Shown one piece after another: positions 23,401 through 34,749 of a stretch of DNA of 64,000 nt. The number at the start of each line of letters is the position of its first letter. Position 1 is the stretch's first letter. The notes under the pieces were generated by a model. It saw only the letters and a program-made list of their open reading frames with translations, was not told the DNA's origin and did no database searches. The position numbers and the translations under genes are program-made. The stretch spans positions 217,296 through 281,295 of the forward strand of contig QAOA01006130.1 in assembly GCA_003255065.1 (NCBI GenBank), in the 5' to 3' direction. The stretch comes from Cercis canadensis (taxonomy: Eukaryota > Streptophyta > Magnoliopsida > Fabales > Fabaceae).

Positions 23401-26303
23401 CAATTTTGAGTAGGAGTAATCCAAAGAGGATAGCAGACAACCTGAAGACAACAGAGAACGAAGAATCATGCGCAACTTATAACATGTTGAAGGTAAAGCT
23501 GTTATAAGTAATTTGATTAGCTCATGATGGCATGCTTAAATATTGGGGATCTGAAAATGTGCACGAGTATACAAAAAGTTATCACAGCTTAAATCGTTTT
23601 ATTTTAGGTGCAATAGGTCTTGGGAAGACATATTATTATGATATATGTTTGTGGATTTATGTAAGTATATGTATATGTATATGTATATGTGTGTATGTGA
23701 GTATGCATATGTAACACTTGATATTGACAGCTAAATTTTAGCTTATTTCTAATGAAAGATTCATGCCTTTTTGTGCATAATATCGTGCTCTCAATTAGCC
23801 TAAAATTTTTCCGTTATCTCAGCACCAAAAATTAAAGAGGATGAAGTTTTCACCGTGCTAATGATTTCTTAGGTTTCCCGCCACCTTTTTAGATGGACTA
23901 AAGAGGTATTATACGCGGATTATTATGAGCGTGCCTTAACAAATGGTGTGCTAAGCATCCAAAGAGGAACAGATCCTGGAGTGATGATATATATGCTCCC
24001 ACATGGCCGTGGGGTTTCTAAGGCTAAATCTTACCATAGCTGGGGAACAAAGTTTGACTCTTTCTGGTGCTGCTATGGAACAGGTGTAGACTTGTTGTGT
24101 CCATCATATTTTCCAAATTGCATCAGACTACACCATATTCTTCTGTTCTCAAATAATTTTTTATGTTTTTCTCTCTTCAACTTTAGGAATTGAATCATTC
24201 TCAAAGCTGGGAGATTCCATTTACTTTGAAGAAGAAGGGAAAGATCCGTCTCTTTACATCATTCAGTACATTTCAAGCTCATTTAATTGGAAATCTAGAC
24301 ACCTTACGCTTGATCAGACAGTTGTTCCAGTTGCTTCATTGGATCCTTATTTACGAGTGACATTTACATTTTCTCTCAATGAGGTACTCAACCATCCATG
24401 TCGCCATTTTTAGATTACTTTAAGTACTCGAAACAGGTGTCATTTACATTTACCATACATGGTTGAGTCACACGGATTATTTCAACTCTCTATCTCATTT
24501 ACCGGGCTAGAAATTCATCTTGGATACTTTAAGCTTCAACATCCTCATGTTGCTTTTATCTGGGCTAAATGGTCTATTTCTTCCTCAACCATTTCCTCAC
24601 TGAAGCTTTCAGTTTACAGGAAAAAGAAGGGAAGGGGGTGCTTTTCCTACTTCTTTTGGTTCTTCTATGATTGTTATTTAATATATAATTGCCATCTGAT
24701 ACTGATATGCTCCAAAACATTTTGAGTATGCTCTCTAGTAATTGTATGCTATTTTCACATCTCTGTTTTTATTTTTGGCAATAATGAACTATGCTGATTA
24801 TTAGCATTCCACCTTCAGCAACTGCCCTCTATTACCACGACTTGAAGAATGAAGGTTGTACTTAAACAATATAAAGATTAAGAACTACTGTACAGAAGTG
24901 AATGTTGAATTGAAGATGGGTGCATTATATAACAGCAATAATATGGATATGTGCGGTTTATGATGCCCATTTCTATTTTTCTTCCTCTTCTTCTTCTTCT
25001 TTTTTAATTTTTTTAACCTTGTTTGAGCAGAAAGGAACTAGGATGTTGTGTATAAGGTCCTCCACATTTGTCTTTGCAACTTATCTTAAATATACTTTTG
25101 CAGGGAACTGGCACTTCATCAACATTGAACTTGAGAATACCAACTTGGACGCATTCAGATGGTGCCAAGGGGATACTAAATACTGAGACTTTATCTCTGC
25201 CAGCTCCAGGTGCGGAATACAATCGTTATCCATCTCTACTTCCCTTAACGCACACACACATAAACACATGTATTACATATGTATGTGTGCTCGTATGTAT
25301 GTAAATTTTTTAAATGGAGTGAGACACACAGCAAAGCTTAACTCTTGAAACTTGAAAAGTGACATTTTATTATGTGGACTTGTAGGAAATTTTTTGTCAA
25401 TCGCTCGAAAGTGGAGTGCTGGTGACAAGCTAACCCTTGAGTTGCCCATTACCCTTAGATTAGAGGCTATAAAAGGTAGCTTCAATGGATAATCGATATT
25501 TGCTGATCATCGCTATACTCAACTTTTTCTATGTTACTAACGTTGTGTTAAATTCAGATGACAGGTCTGAATATGCTTCTATTCAAGCAATTCTTTATGG
25601 TCCGTATCTTCTTGCCGGTCATACCACTGGTGATTGGGACATCAAAGCTGGGTCTAATGGCTCTATTACAGACTGGGTCACTCCAATCCCAGCCAGTTAC
25701 AATACTCAGCTAGTGTCTTTTTCCCAAGATTTTTCGGACTCAACTTTTGTTATAATAAACTCAAAGCAATCATTTACAATGGAAAAATTACCTGAATCTG
25801 GCACTGAATATGCTCTTCATGCAACCTTTAGACTTATTTTGACAGATCCATCATCCTCACAGATTTCAACATCCAATGATGCCATTGCTAAATCAGTAAT
25901 GTTAGAACCGTTTGATCTTCCTGGGTTGCTGGTGATGCACCAAGGACCAGAACAGCCTCTTATAGTGGATTCTTCGAGTGGTGGAGCCTCTGCTGTTTTT
26001 CTTTTAGTATCAGGATTGGATGGAAGAAATGAAACAATATCCTTAGAATCCAAAAGCAATAAGGATTGCTTTGTGATTAGTGGATTAAGCAGTGGTGCAG
26101 GAGTGAAGCTTAGTTGCAAATCAGAGTTGTCTGATTCTGATGATACTTTCAATCAAGCAGCAAGCTTTATAGCGAGGAAGGGATTAAGTGATTACAATCC
26201 TGTCAGCTTTGTGGCTAAAGGAGAAAAGAGGAATTTTCTTTTGGAGCCATTGTTCACCTTTAGAGATGAACCGTACACGGTTTATTTCAACATTCAACCC
26301 TGA
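20452..26303 (+). CDS. GH127 (DUF1680) beta-L-arabinofuranosidase-like enzyme
   Basis: Twelve exons: 20452-20956, 21384-21586, 21668-21865, 22271-22342, 22662-22757, 23169-23248, 23414-23492, 23873-24083, 24187-24383, 25104-25209, 25386-25475, 25558-26303. All junctions are GT-AG and in frame, giving 860 residues. N-terminal signal peptide (to about residue 21), then the alpha/alpha-barrel GH127 domain, then a C-terminal AbfB-like beta-trefoil (about 680-860). In the bacterial enzyme HypBA1 a zinc site and the nucleophile use Glu338, Cys340, Cys417 and Cys418. The equivalents are visible here as EESC (E402, C404) and WCCYG (C477, C478), with SEFW (E383) as a candidate for Glu322. It should therefore be active, probably on beta-L-arabinofuranose of hydroxyproline-linked arabinosides in the wall or secretory path (inferred from the bacterial family). 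Intron 1 contains an assembly-type repeat at the N at 21170. Confidence 0.92.
20987..21353. repeat. 183 bp direct repeat around an N in GH127 intron 1
   Basis: Copies 20987-21169 and 21171-21353 differ at one base (CACAACAACTCGC against CACAATAACTCGC) and are separated only by the N at 21170. Most likely this is a scaffold join whose overlapping ends were not merged. It lies wholly in intron 1, so the protein is not affected. Confidence 0.9.
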
Positions 26304-27004
26304 AACAGGTTTTTCCAGCCCTGCAAATAATATAGGGAGTTAAAAAGAATAAGGTTGTGTTTGGATGAAGTATTTGACAAATTATTGTGTATTTTAAATA
26401 CATGTAATTGAAATGCAGCGTTTCAAATATATGTATTTATAAAATACTTTGTTTGGATATACTCTATTATTAAAAAAGTAATTTAACAACAATATTAACT
26501 ATTGATAGACATTACAAAGCCTCTTCAAATCACAATTTTTAATCAATAAAAGAAAAATATAAGAAAAAAATCAATCACAAAACATATTTGCTAATACAGA
26601 ATCTTAGAAGTGTTGGCTAAAGTGAATCATAGTTCATACAAGGCAATACCAAAAAATATATAAGCACAATAATAACTTCTTTCATTCCTCTAGAAACAAA
26701 CAGAAAATTGCAATATCAAAGCAAGTTCTGCGAGAAGCTAATACTAAATCACCTCAATTTAAATTTCTGTGGTTTAATTTCTTGATCAAAGTATCTCTAC
26801 ATGGATTGCACTCAACATTTGTGTAACAGCTTCCAGTTCTAAACCAATTAAATAACAGTTCATATTTGCTAATATAATCTAGTTTATGCTCCATTATTGG
26901 CATGGACACTAATTCGAGCATTCCGAGTGGGTGAAGGTGGCAGCAATGGCTTCCTCTTTAACTTTATAACCCACGAGCTCTTCTTTATGGATGCTGTTCC
27001 ATCT

Positions 27005-27412
27005 TTACAACTGGGAATCAATTTTTTGAAACTTGATCGTCTGCATAAGTATAACCATGTTGAGCCTTTCTTCAAATGAAGGGATGTGAAGGCAAAATAA
27101 ACCGAAAATTGCTAAACTTACTCTGATATATTCATTCCAAGCATTTTCATTGTCAACTGTTGTCATGCTTTTTGTCCCATCCCAATTGAAACCACTCTGA
27201 CTCAGAATATCAAAAATAATCCCATAGTATTTCCTCCAAAATCTGAAGTGATTCTTCACATTATCTCCATGAAATTGAACTTTGAATTGGGAGGAAAAAA
27301 CAGAAGCAACAGCATTATATGCTACTGCTTTCCAAGATCCATCACTTTTGCTTCCCAACATTCTTCCAAGGCATTTGGTCGAACAGTAGGTAAGCATGAA
27401 CGAACTCGCCAC
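27005..27412 (-). pseudogene. Myb/SANT-like domain fragment inside the TIR element
   Basis: The minus frame gives SDGSWKAVAYNAVASVFSSQ, then DNVKNHFRFWRKYYGIIFDI, then LSQSGFNWDGTKSMTTVDNE and NAWNEYI. This follows the Myb/SANT-like domain (PF12776-type) of plant proteins linked to Harbinger transposons and their domesticated relatives: a Trp-containing helix, a K-N-H/R-F/Y linker, then a GF.WD...M.TV....W..YI tail. The domain is joined out of frame to the PPR fragment upstream. The last ~35 residues do not match the family. Confidence 0.55.
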
Positions 27413-27581
27413 ATTTGCGATACAAATTTACCAGGGTGTTCGCCAAGTGAATTTCGGAAAGGCATTGTGAGACTGCAAGCTTTGCATGGATTTGTTTGCA
27501 CTCTCTGACCGTTCTGGGCTTTGAGCTATTTCCTAGTAACAGTGAAACTTGTTCAAGCAGAGCAAAGGAATTGCGTGCCAC
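27342..27581 (-). pseudogene. PPR protein fragment inside the TIR element
   Basis: The minus frame gives CKQIHAKLAVSQCLSEIHL and then ANTLVNLYRKCGEFVHAYLL and FDQMPWKNV. This is the repeat-plus-KQIHA layout of plant PLS-type pentatricopeptide proteins near their N-terminus. PPR proteins of this type bind organelle RNA. Only about two repeats are present before the frame runs into foreign sequence at about 27355. No ATG is in frame at the left end (first codon GTG). It is a captured or decayed fragment, not a functional gene. Confidence 0.6.
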
Positions 27582-28093
27582 CGCCTAGTGATAAGAACGG
27601 GAGAAGAATGAGAACCTTCGCCGGAGGAGCATTCCAGTCCACGTTCATTGATCAAAATTTCCTTTGGCGCTTCCTGTAATCGAAAGCTTGTATTTTTTTA
27701 TATGAAAAATTTGTCTGAGCAATGCCTACAATGAAGAATCCAGATTTAGCCAGACTCTGCCTTAGTCTTTCATTCAATTTCAACGACGTCGTTGGTGGCT
27801 GCGTTAATGGCGGGGATGCTGGCTGATGGCTGCGCACAAGCACACGGTGCCGAGAGAGAGGATTTACGGAGGCTCCAGGGAGGGGGAGGGGTATCGGGGG
27901 AGAAAAGAATAAATTTCAAATACACACTATTTTAATTGAATTTGAATTGTATTGGGGTTTTGAAAGTCATTCTAAAAGTACATTAGAATTTTAAAAATAT
28001 TTTAAAAAATTATACAAACAAAGTAATTGAAAATTAGTATTTTAAATACACTCTACAAATATATTATACTTTACAAATACCCCATCCAAACAC

Positions 28094-29105
28094 TATGGTT
28101 CATCATTGAAGATTCAAACAATCAATATTCAGTTGTAGATCGAATGACTAAAAAATTTCTTTTTTCTTGTGTTCCTCCAATAAAGGTAGCAATTTAGATT
28201 TTTCTAAAGATAATACTGAAGGATCAAACATCAACTCTGTACAGATCAAAACAGAGATACAAAACAGAAAGAATATGAAGGAAGAAGTGGTGAAAAATGT
28301 ATCCTTATACTTAATGAAAATCAATTATTGAAAAGAAACAGGATTTAATTTAAGAATATAATTTCTCTTAAATAAAATTTAACTTAAATTATCGTTTATA
28401 GTTCAAAAATAATTTTTAACCTTTTTGTTCCTTATGATAATCACAAAAGTGTTAGTTATTAGATAAATATTAAAAGATAATCTCTTGGCCAAAAAAAAAA
28501 GGTAGAGAATAGCTATGTGTTAACTCTATTTTCTTTTTGAAGATTTTTTTGGTGAGGTAGGGCTAGAAGATAAAGAACGGTAAAAGAGAAGTGAATAGAC
28601 TTTTAATTAATATACATAATATGTAACCAGAAGTGGATAGGGTGAATTTCTTCCTATAAAAGGCGTATAGGGCGCTTCTTTTTTTTTTCCTTTCTAAAAT
28701 GTCCATATAAGTCCACAACTTAATTCTTTTAAGAGGAAGGAGAAAAAACTTGATATCCATATTAAACAAATCCATCTATCTGAAAATCTTATTATCCATA
28801 TTTAACAAGTTATTTATTAATTTTATCATAAAAGAATGAAAAGCAACTCAATTTATCCATGATTCTGGTTTATCTGTTCTGTACTCTTTAGATTTACTTT
28901 GAGATAGTCCTCCATTATTAATCCTGACCTGAGTTAGGATTGGCGATAATATCTTGATAATTCTCGACTATCCTCATCTAATTGGGTAATTGTCTTTGTA
29001 TGTTGTGCTCATTTAAGGCTTTAAGCTCAGGTGTGTATCATTGTCATTATCATTGCTTCTAAAATCTTAAGGTGATTTGAATGTGAATTTTTCAGGAAAA
29101 TAAGA
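28094..29105. other. Spacer before the decayed GH127 copy
   Basis: AT-rich, no gene. Its last ~100 bases resemble a 5' UTR leading to a start codon in the same context as the intact GH127 gene. Confidence 0.4.
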
Positions 29106-32100
29106 ATGAGGATATTTCTAGTGGCAGTGGCGTCGGTTGTGATGGTGCTATGTGGTTGTGGATGTGGTGTGGGAAAAGAATGTACAAGCACTCCTGAAGT
29201 GTTTGCATCACATTCTCTTCGCTACGACTTTATGAAATCAGAAAAGGGAACATGGAGGACAGAGTTGATCCCTAATAATCACGATCATGATCATGTGACA
29301 CCAACCGATGACTAGGCTTGGTCAAAATTGCTACCAAGGAAGCTCTTAAAAGAAGAAGAACAAGAGAGAAATGATTATGACTGGGATATGATGTATCGAA
29401 AAATCAAGAATATGGGTCTGTCTAATAAGGCGCCACAAGGTTTTCTAAAAGAAGTGGCTCTGCATGATGTGAGATTGAATGAGGGTTCAATTTATGGTCG
29501 TGCACAGCACACCAATTTGGAGTATGGATAGTCTCCTTTGGAACTTTAGAAACACTGCTGGTCTGCCAACGCCAGGCACGCCCTATGGAGGCAGGGAGGA
29601 CCCCCATATAGAGCTTCGTGGTCATTTTGTTGGTTTGTTTCCTCTACAAATTTAATTACAATGAATATTCAATATAATCTAGTATTGAAGTAATAATTGC
29701 ATCTCTTTTACATGTTAAAAGGGCATTACTTGAGTGCAACAACTCAAATGTGGCCAATCTCTCTGCTTGTCAGCAGAAAATTGGCACAGGATATCTCTCT
29801 GCATTTCCTTCTAAGTTTTTTGATCGTTTTGAAGCTAAGAAATTTGTATGGGCCCCCTACTACACCATTCACAAGGTAGACCCTAATTATTAAATAAGAT
29901 TGGGACCCTTCGCAGTATACAACTAGCTGAGGTTATTGATTGATTGACAGATCATGGCTGGGCTATTGGATCCACATACTATCGCTGGAAACTCTCAAGC
30001 TCTAAAGATGGTGACTTGGATGGCTGATTACTTTTACAAGAATGTGCAAAATGTCATCAAACAGTTTACTGTGCAGAGACATTATCAATCAATGAATGAG
30101 GAAGTTGGAGGAATGAACGATGTCCTTTACAGGTTATACGCCGTAACATTTAGGAGAGAACCCCAGAGAATGGCAAGCGTTCTTGGTTCAGAGAATGAAG
30201 AATCATGCTCAACCTATAACATGCTCAAGGTGCATAGCAAATCCTAATATATGTCATTATGTTAGCTCAGTACACTTGATTTTACAAAAGACAGAATATT
30301 TAATACTGTGTCATCTTGCTATTATACTGATTATGTTTCTACCTTTCTCGGTTTCTCGTAATCTATTTAGATGGACGAAAGATGTTTCATATGCAAATTA
30401 CTCTGAGCGTGCTTTAACAAATGGTGTGCTAAGCATTCAAAGAGGAACAGAACCTGGAGTAATGATATACATGCTCCCACAAGGACATGGGGTTTCCAAG
30501 GCTAGAAGTTCACATGGTTGGGGAACCAAGTATAACTCTTTCTGGTGCTGCTATGGAACAGGTCTCAAAATTGTTGTTTTTGCACATCACCTTTGGCTTG
30601 TACCAATTGCATCAAATACACCATATTCTTTCCCAACTCCTAACTTGTCATATAATTTGTTCTGTTTCACCTTTTATTAGGAATTGAATCATTCTCTAAG
30701 CTGGGAGATTCCATCTATTTTGAAGAAGAAAGAAAAGATCATACTATAATACATATCGAGCACGTTTAATTGGAAAACTGGAGCCTTTATGCTTAATCAG
30801 ACGGTAGTTCCAATTGCTTCATGGAACCCTTTCCTGCGGCTGACATTTACATTTTCTCCCAATCAAGTGCCTCTCTCATTGTGTTATACATCTAATATGC
30901 CTAAATATTCATATATCTTGAACAACTTCACTAATCTTTTTAGCTCAAAATGTAGACAACCAAAACATTTATGGTCTGCATTTACTATAAAAACACCAAG
31001 AATGAACTTATACAATACAACAATTTAGTTATTTCAATTATGAATGTTCTTTTCAGGGAATTTGCAATTCTTCTACATTAAACTTTCAAATACCAAGTTG
31101 GTCATGTTTGGACGGCGCCAAGGGGTTGTTAAATAATGAGACTTTATCTCTGTCAGATCCAGGTCAGGTGTATAATCCTTATTTTAGACATAGAGTCAAA
31201 TTAAATTAACCCTTGAAAGTTTCAAGTTAACATTTTATTTTGTGTAAACCTATAGGAAACTATTTGTCAATCAACTGAGCATGGAGCGCCGATGACAAGC
31301 TTACCCTTGAGTTGCACATTTCCATCAGAACAGAACAAATAAAAGGTCAAGCTTAATTCTATGACTTTTTTTGTCTTTGAATAGTTTGTTGAGATAATTG
31401 ACACAGTTTTCTTTCTTTATGGTCCATATCTCCTTGTTGGTCACAGCGGTGGTGATGGGGACCTCAAAGTTGGGCAGAATAGATCGGTTAAAGATTGGAT
31501 TACTCCAATTCCAGCCAGTTACAATAGTCATCTAATTTCCTTTACCTAACATTTTGGAAACTCCACTTTGGTGCTAATGAACTCAAACCTGAATGAAGAC
31601 CAAGAATTTAGCATGGAAACAATACCTGAACCTGGCACAGATTATGCTCTTCATGCAACCTAAAGACTCGTCTTAACAGAACAATCCTCTCCAAGTTTTG
31701 CAACTTTGAGAGATGCTATTGGGAAATTAGTGATGCTAGAGCCCTATAGTCTACCTGGGACTGGGATGCACGTTATGCATCAAGGACAAGAAAATTCTCT
31801 TCTCATTGTGGATTCTTGTGAGGGTGGCAACTCTAGTATTTTTAATGTGGTTGCAGGATTGGATGGAAGAGATGACACTGTATCCATAGAAGCTCGAAGC
31901 AATAAAGGCTGTTGTTTTCTATATGGTGGTCTCAACTACTCGCCGGGAACAAGTGTGAAGCTTAGTTTTACGTTTCACTCATTTCATTCTGAAACTAATT
32001 TCAACAAGGCAGCTAGCTTTATAGCGAGCAAGGGAATAAGTCACTATCTTCCTATCAGTTTTGTGGCTGAGGGGACAAATAGGAATTATCTCTTGGAACC

Positions 32101-32155
32101 ATTATTGGGTTACAGAGATGAGCCCTACACGGTGTATTTCAACATTCAACCTTGA
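29106..32155 (+). pseudogene. Decayed tandem copy of the GH127 gene
   Basis: Same orientation as the intact gene and clearly homologous from the signal peptide (MRIFLVAVASVVMVLC) to the C-terminal YTVYFNIQP. It cannot make the enzyme. An in-frame stop follows VTPTDD near 29313, about 20 bases are lost after NLEY near 29525, about 45 bases are missing from exon 2, and intron 3 through intron 6 are deleted. The exon 3 equivalent therefore runs almost straight into the exon 7 equivalent (about 30145-30152). More frame changes follow near 30745-31670. EESC and FWCCYG, the metal-site motifs, persist. The AbfB-like end (31706-32155) is still open. Introns are retained where not deleted, so this is a DNA-level tandem duplicate and not a retrocopy. 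Confidence 0.9.
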
Positions 32156-32427
32156 TAGTTTTTGTTTTGATTTTCTCTTCCTTCAGATAATGGTGTTGGT
32201 GTTGATGTGGGTAAAATAAATAGCATGATTTAAAAGAAAGAAAATCAGAAAGTAGTACGACTTAAACTAATTTAATATCATTTATCCGAATTCAATGATC
32301 AAACTATAGTATGATTTGGCGGTTACAAGAGTATGCAAAGTGAGTATGGAACAAGGTTACGACAAATTGAATGAAGCATTGGATTAAAGAGAAAGAAGGG
32401 AAATTGATTATGTGTGTGTGAAGTGTT

Positions 32428-33519
32428 TTAAGGGCTTCCCAAGAGGCATCGATTGTGATCAAAGGACGAGGGTTGAAGATGATGAAAAGGTGAGCGTGTT
32501 GGAATGCGGCCACAGAGACGGTTGTGGCTGAAATCCAAGTGGCCGATGTAGAAGGCAGATTTGATTGAGTTGGGAATAGAACCCTGGAGGGTGTTGTGCG
32601 ATAAATCCAAAACCATAAAATACGTTTTTTTCCCGAAAACGTTGGGTATGTGGCCGTGGAGTGCGTTTCGGCTCAAATCTAAATAAGTGATTCTGGAACT
32701 AAGTAGAGTGTGCGGAATAGTTCCAGATATGTTATTGTACTTGAGATTGAGACTGTCAAGAACCGGCATTGTCCCCAGAGACACCGGAATGTGCCCCGAT
32801 ATTTTATTCAGGGATAGGTCCAGATCCGCCAAACGGTATATTCTCGAAATGGTCCACGGAATGTGCCCTGTGATTTCATTGCCACTCAGTAAAGCTTGGC
32901 TTAACATCATCAGCCCACCAAAGTCGCACGGAATGGGACCTGAAATTGCGTTGTTTCTAAGGTCCAAGTGCATTAAGTTGGATAGCTTCACCAGTGTCCC
33001 TGGGATTCCGTCGGAGATTATATTATCGGCGAGCTTGAGGATGGATAGTTGGTTGAGTCGGCCGATATCCCAGGGAATCTTGCCGGAGATGCGGTTTCCG
33101 CTGAGATCAATCATTCGCAGAAAAGACAACGATGTGATACAATCAGGGATTTCGCCGGAAATTCCTTTCCAGTCGGAGATAATGATGGTGGAGAGTTTGG
33201 TGAGGTTGCAGATTGCCGGCGAGATATATCCGGTGAGGTTGGGCCTGGCCCGTTTCAAGAGAAAATCCCCATAGAGATTGAGGCCCTGGAAATTGATCTC
33301 AGCGACGCGGCGAGTGGTAGGGTTGCAGCTAATGCCATACCACTTGTAGCAACAGTTAGTGCCTCTCCAGGAACGGAAGAGTCCCACATAGGGCTCCTCC
33401 TTGAAAGCAGCCTTGAAGGCCATTAGTGCTGCCCATTCAGATGGAGGACAACACTCCACACCCGAGCTAATAGCAACTAGAGTCATTGTCATAATAACCA
33501 AAATTGCATTTGCACCCAT
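32428..33519 (-). CDS. DRT100: DRT100-like secreted LRR protein, copy 1 (frameshifted C-terminus)
   Basis: Intronless, 363 residues. Signal peptide, LRRNT-type cap (CCPPSEWAALMAFKAAF, then NCCYKWYGISC), about ten plant-type LRRs with the LxxLxLSxNxISGxIP pattern, and a C-terminal cap. DRT100 was named for partial complementation of E. coli recombination mutants, but the protein looks like an extracellular LRR scaffold similar to PGIP-type proteins, so the repair role is doubtful. The last residues read NRCLLGSP and stop, whereas copy 2 reads NDCLCGKPLKPC. Comparing the DNA, one base is missing after CTCT, which turns TGT GGG AAG into TTG GGA AGC and brings in an early stop. The second and third cap cysteines are lost, so folding may be affected. 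TATA box at 33599-33606. Confidence 0.9.
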   Translation of the reverse strand: MGANAILVIMTMTLVAISSGVECCPPSEWAALMAFKAAFKEEPYVGLFRSWRGTNCCYKWYGISCNPTTRRVAEINFQGLNLYGDFLLKRARPNLTGYISPAICNLTKLSTIIISDWKGISGEIPDCITSLSFLRMIDLSGNRISGKIPWDIGRLNQLSILKLADNIISDGIPGTLVKLSNLMHLDLRNNAISGPIPCDFGGLMMLSQALLSGNEITGHIPWTISRIYRLADLDLSLNKISGHIPVSLGTMPVLDSLNLKYNNISGTIPHTLLSSRITYLDLSRNALHGHIPNVFGKKTYFMVLDLSHNTLQGSIPNSIKSAFYIGHLDFSHNRLCGRIPTRSPFHHLQPSSFDHNRCLLGSP

Positions 33520-33598
33520 TTTTAATATTAATTCATCTAGCTAGCTAGCTAGGTGAATGAAGCATGAGACATGGAATGTTGGAGTTAACGAACAAGGT

Positions 33599-33606
33599 TA
33601 TTTATA
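33599..33606 (-). promoter_or_regulatory. TATA box of DRT100-like copy 1
   Basis: Reads TATAAATA on the minus strand, about 80 bases upstream of the ATG at 33519. Confidence 0.6.
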
Positions 33607-33736
33607 GCATAGCATATTAGCATGGGTTGAAATTTGAATATAAGCAGGAGGGCAATACTAATGCTCTTGATAAGCATTTGATTCTTATGGTGAAGGTAGC
33701 AAGGAAGGAATCGATCGAAAAATAAAAAGACACTTG

Positions 33737-34472
33737 AAGGTTTAATTTGATGGTGGTGGGGCTGGGAGCAGCTTCATTGTGTTTCTCATGTCTTAACTTG
33801 CTGGATGATCTATTACATTACATAATATACTCATACTCTACTCTTATAAGCTAATGAGGATTTCACTTTTCTGTCTAGTATCTGATGCACCATTCTGGCA
33901 CTGCCAGGCCACTAATATTTTGTAACTTACACTATCTTCCATTCACATCATCCATGGCTAAAGGCACAAATAATTCCCATTCTGCTTTTCTTCTCGTGCA
34001 ATTTTCCGTTACTCATCTCTTTTTCCTAATCTCCACAACTCCAACTCTGCACCAAACATAAATGAGAAACATGAACACCAAACGTCTAATTTAAGTATTA
34101 AAAAAGGTTTAATTTGATGGTGGTGGGGCTGGGAGCAGCTTCATTGTGTTTCTCATGTCTTAACTTGCTGGATGATCTATTACATTACATAATATACTCA
34201 TACTCTACTCTTATAAGCTAATGAGGATTTCACTTTTCTGTCTAGTATCTGATGCACCATTCTGGCACTGCCAGGCCACTAATCTTTTGTAACTTACACT
34301 ATCTTCCATTCACATCATCCATGGCTAAAGGCACAAATAATTCCCATTCTGCTTTTCTTCTCGTGCAATTTTCCGTTACTCATCTCTTTTTCCTAATCTC
34401 CACAACTCCAACTCTGCACCAAACATAAATGGGAAACATGAACACCAAACGTCTAATTTAAGTATTAAAAAA
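33737..34472. repeat. 367 bp tandem duplication upstream of DRT100-like copy 1
   Basis: Copies 33737-34105 and 34104-34472 start AAGGTTTAATTTGATGGTGG and end TTAAGTATTAAAAAAG, with only a few mismatches (for example ATGAGAAAC against ATGGGAAAC). Unlike the other near-identical repeats here, no N separates them. It doubles distal upstream DNA of the minus-strand DRT100-like gene. It may be real or a collapsed join without an N. Confidence 0.9.
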
Positions 34473-34562
34473 GTTTTTCTTTCTTTGCTTTTATAAAGAA
34501 ACAAGATGCTATTTTTTTTTTTGGTTGGTTCAAAACTGACTTTTTCTTTTTCGCTTTTATAT

Positions 34563-34749
34563 GCCTATGATCAGTAGATAAACAGTGTAGGCTGCATTAT
34601 ATTAGTGAATTTCCTCTAATATTATCACTTTTTCTTTGGTTTGGTCGGGTGTTGTCACTAATATTAATGGAGGTTCTACTTTTCTTTTGTTTTTTTTATC
34701 CTTAGGGAGGGAAGCCTATACTGTTTAAGTTTATCTATTGATCATAGGC
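34563..34749. repeat. Foldback element (probable MITE)
   Basis: The left arm GCCTATGATCAGTAGATAAAC is matched by the right arm, which reads GCCTATGATCAATAGATAAAC in reverse complement. The second block (AGTGTAGGC/AGTATAGGC) and weaker complementarity continue inward (TCCTCTAATATTA against CCTCCATTAATATTA). Total 187 bp. A hairpin-forming DNA transposon relic is the simplest reading. The target duplication is not clear (TTATA on both sides is a candidate). Confidence 0.55.

Larger units (their letters stand above)
26357..28093. mobile_element. TIR element carrying host gene fragments
   Basis: About 1.74 kb. The left end starts GTGTTTGGATGAAGTATTTG. The right end, read in reverse complement, starts GTGTTTGGATGGGGTATTTG: 18 of 20 matches. 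Inner terminal words (GTATTTTAAATACA) are also shared. Flanks TAAGGTT and TATGGTT (one mismatch) may be the target duplication. No transposase is visible. The interior carries minus-strand fragments of a PPR gene and a Myb/SANT-like gene, so it looks like a non-autonomous, gene-capturing (Pack-type) DNA transposon. Superfamily is uncertain: the termini recall hAT, Mutator or Harbinger elements but no target length is decisive. It sits between the two GH127 copies and postdates their duplication or was inserted in the spacer. Confidence 0.55.

Noticed and set aside
27652-27843. 63-codon minus frame at the right part of the TIR element
   Set aside because: No family resemblance; probably captured non-coding or degraded sequence.
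32687-33426. Long + strand frames opposite DRT100-like copy 1
   Set aside because: Antisense shadows of the regular LRR codon pattern; the minus frame has a signal peptide and clear LRRs.
33737-34472. Paired direct repeats as LTRs of a retrotransposon
   Set aside because: The copies touch each other with no internal region and lack TG...CA ends and target repeats.
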